A stretch of 7,249 bases of DNA from Spirochaetota bacterium (GTDB lineage Bacteria > Spirochaetota > Leptospiria > Turneriellales > Turneriellaceae): contig JAKQXK010000109.1 of NCBI GenBank assembly GCA_029561505.1, positions 1 to 7,249 on the forward strand, written 5' to 3'. The number at the start of each line of letters is the position of its first letter. Position 1 is the first letter of the stretch. Below the pieces are notes generated by a model. That model worked only from the letters and a program-made list of their open reading frames with translations. It made no database searches and was not told the origin of the DNA. This document shows, one piece after another, positions 5,442 through 7,249 of the stretch. The translations under genes and the position numbers were made by a program.

Positions 5442-6440
5442 GTGCCGATTCTGATAAAAAGGGGAGCGTGGTTGCCACTGCTCCTTTTTTTTTGCCTGAG
5501 TCTGCACGGCGAAGCACAGGCCGGCAATGAATGCCAGTTTTCACTGACAGCAGAGGCGCCACGCAACATCCATTTCACCGTACAAGCGGGTCGAATCGCC
5601 TTCTTGTGCAAAGCCGATGATTTTTTTCTGCGCGGTACTGTAACACGTACTCTCGACTGGCAGCTCACGGGTAAAATCTTCGAAGCGATGGCCGAAAGCC
5701 TTAAGGCCGAGACGCTCGATAAATGGCCGTCGGGTCGATTATATAAAATTCTCGGCGATGCGAAAAATCAGCAGAAGTCACTGATTTGTGGTTACCATTC
5801 ACGCGACAGCTATTCAATCGATATCTGCTCGCCAATCGTCGGCAGCGATGCGGGACGCGCACGCAATCTTGTTCTCGGATTGCTGACCGAATTTCGCAAG
5901 ATGCAGCTTGATAAATCGCCGATGCTGAAATCTGCGCCGCTGTTTGCACAGAAGCGCGTGTTTACCGAAGAGAATGAAACGCGCGAGCCGGCGATGCTTG
6001 CCTTGACCATGCCCGCGGGTTACGTAGAGGTCACGCGCCGGGACAACCGGGCGCTCTTCACCGACGCGGCCGGCCTGGCCGAAATGGAAATCTTCTATGA
6101 AGTTTCAGATCTGGCGCTCGATTCAGAGCTTGCGCACAAGGTATACCGCAAATCGATCTCGTCATTTCTGTCGCGACAAGGCCCTTGGCGTCCAGAGCGC
6201 GACGAGAATACGGTCAAGAAAGACGATGTCTGGTGCCTGCTCTTCACCGACAACGGTACCCGGCTGAGCCACTACTGTTACGTCGTGGCACCGGTCACCG
6301 TTGCGGGTAAAAAGAAATTCAGCCGCATTGCCTTCGTTGTCGCATTCGCGCGCGAAGCGGTCGACCGTGACCGCCTGCTCGAAACTCAACAGGGTATGCT
6401 CGCGGGTTGGGCAACTGTGTTGCGTAAGCACAATAATTGA
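5442..6440 (+). CDS. Exported protein of unknown family, six cysteines in mature part
   Basis: 332 residues; I do not recognise a family. The GTG at 5442 gives a good Sec signal: basic KR (6-7), a hydrophobic core (LPLLLFFCLSL, 11-21) and AQA|G at 25-28. The mature part is mixed alpha/beta with six cysteines (31, 56, 116, 129, 265, 279), which could form disulfides in the periplasm. The second half (about 183-325) looks like a separate domain, from LALTMPAGYVEVTRRDNRA through FSRIAFVVAFA to a final helix. No Shine-Dalgarno precedes the GTG, which lies 3 nt after the HEAT stop, so initiation probably depends on ribosomes finishing that gene. An alternative TTG start at 5472 has GGGGAG 5 nt upstream but would drop the positive charges of the signal. 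A terminator-like hairpin with nine T overlaps the signal codons. C18 is not in a standard lipobox. Confidence 0.8.
   Translation: MPILIKRGAWLPLLLFFCLSLHGEAQAGNECQFSLTAEAPRNIHFTVQAGRIAFLCKADDFFLRGTVTRTLDWQLTGKIFEAMAESLKAETLDKWPSGRLYKILGDAKNQQKSLICGYHSRDSYSIDICSPIVGSDAGRARNLVLGLLTEFRKMQLDKSPMLKSAPLFAQKRVFTEENETREPAMLALTMPAGYVEVTRRDNRALFTDAAGLAEMEIFYEVSDLALDSELAHKVYRKSISSFLSRQGPWRPERDENTVKKDDVWCLLFTDNGTRLSHYCYVVAPVTVAGKKKFSRIAFVVAFAREAVDRDRLLETQQGMLAGWATVLRKHNN
5456..5493 (+). terminator. Intrinsic-terminator-like hairpin plus T9 inside a signal-peptide coding region
   Basis: GGAGC (5463-5467) pairs with GCTCC (5480-5484), GTGG (5468-5471) pairs with CCAC (5475-5478), T5479 is a bulge and TTG (5472-5474) is the loop. 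Nine T follow at 5485-5493, and an A-tract (5456-5460) sits on the other side of the stem. This is the full layout of a Rho-independent terminator. It begins 17 nt after the HEAT stop codon but also lies within codons 5 to 18 of the next gene. It may end most HEAT transcripts and let through only a fraction, depending on translation. Confidence 0.75.
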
Positions 6441-6450
6441 GCCACTCGAC

Positions 6451-7176
6451 TTGAACTTCAGCAAAGACGAACTCGAACGCTATAGCCGGCAGATTCTTCT
6501 GCATGGGGCAGAAGCGCAGCGTCAGCTGAAACGGTCACGTGTCCTGGTAATCGGTGCAGGTGGTATCGGCTCGACTTTGTTACCGCTTCTTGCTGCATCG
6601 GGGGTTGGCGCGATCGAAATTTTTGACGGTGATCAGATAGAGCAAACGAATCTTGGCCGGCAACTGATCTTTCGCGAACGCCAGGTGGGTGAAAATAAGG
6701 CGATGGTCGCGGCCGCCACTCTCAGAGATCTGAATCCTCATATTGAAGTGATTGCTCACCCCCGCCATCTCTCGCATGATGATGCCGACCGATTTCGCGC
6801 GGCGAACCTCGTGTGTGAAGGCAGCGACAGCGTCGCAACGAAGCTGATGGTCAACACGCTGGCTCTGGCTGAAGGCCGGCCTGCAGTTATCGCTGCGCTG
6901 GGCAATACGCAGGGGCATGTGATGTTGGTCAACGGCCATACATCAGCCTGTTATGCCTGTGTTTTCGGAAACGTCGATGAAAGCGACCTGCCGACTTGCG
7001 CGAGTGATGGGGTGTTGACGACGTTTCCCGCTGTGGTCGCAGCGACGGCCGCTCAGATCACGGTTGGCCAGCTAATCGGGCCGCGACCCGACGGTCAGCT
7101 GTGGCTCTTCGAGAAAAATAATTGCCGAAGCATTTCCCTAAAAAAGAGGCTGGAATGCCCGATCAACGCTATATGA
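6451..7176 (+). CDS. MoeB/ThiF-family (E1-like) adenylyltransferase
   Basis: 241 residues from the TTG at 6451, chosen because the resulting N-terminus (NFSKDELERYSRQILLHG) matches the start of MoeB/ThiF; the frame is open further upstream but that part overlaps the previous gene and is unlike the family. The family adenylates the C-terminal Gly-Gly of a ubiquitin-like sulfur carrier (MoaD, ThiS or similar) for molybdopterin, thiamin or related thiolation. Visible key residues: R13, the nucleotide loop GAGGIG (35-40), D59/D61, N67 and R70, K83, D126 (SDSVATK), and C183 (TCASDGVL) at the usual conserved cysteine. The first zinc pair is C167xxC170. The second should be CxxC near the C-terminus but reads CPIN (236-239), so the fourth ligand is missing. 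No carrier or other cofactor gene is in view, so the pathway is undecided. No Shine-Dalgarno precedes the TTG, which lies 10 nt after the previous stop. Confidence 0.88.
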   Translation: MNFSKDELERYSRQILLHGAEAQRQLKRSRVLVIGAGGIGSTLLPLLAASGVGAIEIFDGDQIEQTNLGRQLIFRERQVGENKAMVAAATLRDLNPHIEVIAHPRHLSHDDADRFRAANLVCEGSDSVATKLMVNTLALAEGRPAVIAALGNTQGHVMLVNGHTSACYACVFGNVDESDLPTCASDGVLTTFPAVVAATAAQITVGQLIGPRPDGQLWLFEKNNCRSISLKKRLECPINAI

Positions 7177-7249
7177 AAAAGAAGCCGAGTAAAAAAGTGC
7201 ATAAGCCCGCAAAGAAACCCGCGCGCCTGCCACGCGCACGAACCTATGC
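7155..7249 (+). CDS. Start of a very basic protein (partial, cut by window end)
   Basis: ATG at 7155 with AGAGG 5 nt upstream, overlapping the last 22 nt of the MoeB/ThiF gene in another frame. The 31 visible residues (MPDQRYMKKKPSKKVHKPAK, then KPARLPRARTY) are rich in Lys, Arg and Pro, which suggests a disordered nucleic-acid- or membrane-surface-binding N-terminus. A second in-frame ATG at 7173 could be the real start. The family cannot be told from so little, and it remains possible that this is not a gene, but the ribosome binding site and the overlap typical of operons support it. Confidence 0.55.
   Translation, partial: MPDQRYMKKKPSKKVHKPAKKPARLPRARTY

Noticed and set aside
5484..5510. 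Lipoprotein signal in the exported protein (C18)
   Set aside because: The residues before C18 are LFF, not a lipobox with a small residue at -1, and a normal cleavage site AQA|G follows at 25-28.
7140..7249. Frameshift at the end of the MoeB/ThiF gene that would restore the second CxxC
   Set aside because: The overlapping frame downstream holds no cysteine in the visible part and has its own ribosome binding site and ATG, so a separate gene explains it better.

Overview
The window is about 7.2 kb of moderately GC-rich, gene-dense bacterial DNA. It holds nine protein genes, two of them cut by the window edges, in two divergent groups that face away from an AT-rich intergenic region (about 2453-2888). 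I see no RNA gene, insertion sequence or CRISPR array. Exported proteins with Sec signals, a Lif-like lipase-chaperone homologue and a long-chain polyprenyl synthase suggest a Gram-negative, diderm organism. The mix resembles Leptospirales-type spirochaetes (Turneriella/Leptospira relatives), but that placement is inference from memory and unproven.

Left group, minus strand, in transcription order: (1) an exported phosphodiesterase with a PI-PLC X-type TIM barrel and a C-type-lectin-like C-terminal part (1169-2452); (2) a 12-bp perfect hairpin; (3) a membrane-anchored, helical Lif-like lipase chaperone (190-1119); (4) a CBS-domain protein, coupled by a TAATG stop/start overlap and running off the window (1-190). 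The phosphodiesterase carries the complete catalytic and calcium-ligand pattern of eukaryotic PI-PLC, not the metal-independent pattern of Bacillus PI-PLC. A lipase-type steric chaperone beside it, with no alpha/beta-hydrolase lipase in view, raises the question of its client.

Right group, plus strand: an SPFH-domain protein with a C-terminal SHOCT motif (2889-3878), a strong GCAA-tetraloop hairpin, a long-chain polyprenyl diphosphate synthase (3929-4894), a small exported HEAT-repeat protein (4929-5438), an exported protein of unknown family (5442-6440), a MoeB/ThiF-family adenylyltransferase (6451-7176), and the start of a very basic protein (7155 onward). Spacing is tight (-22 to +50 nt), so co-transcription is likely. 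Three of these genes start at GTG or TTG with no visible Shine-Dalgarno sequence and probably depend on coupling to the gene before them.

The most striking non-coding feature is a textbook intrinsic terminator (stem, 3-nt loop, nine T) at 5456-5493. It lies inside the codons for the signal peptide of the 5442-6440 gene, 17 nt after the HEAT gene stop codon. Any transcript for the downstream genes starting upstream must pass it, so it may be an attenuator that depends on translation.
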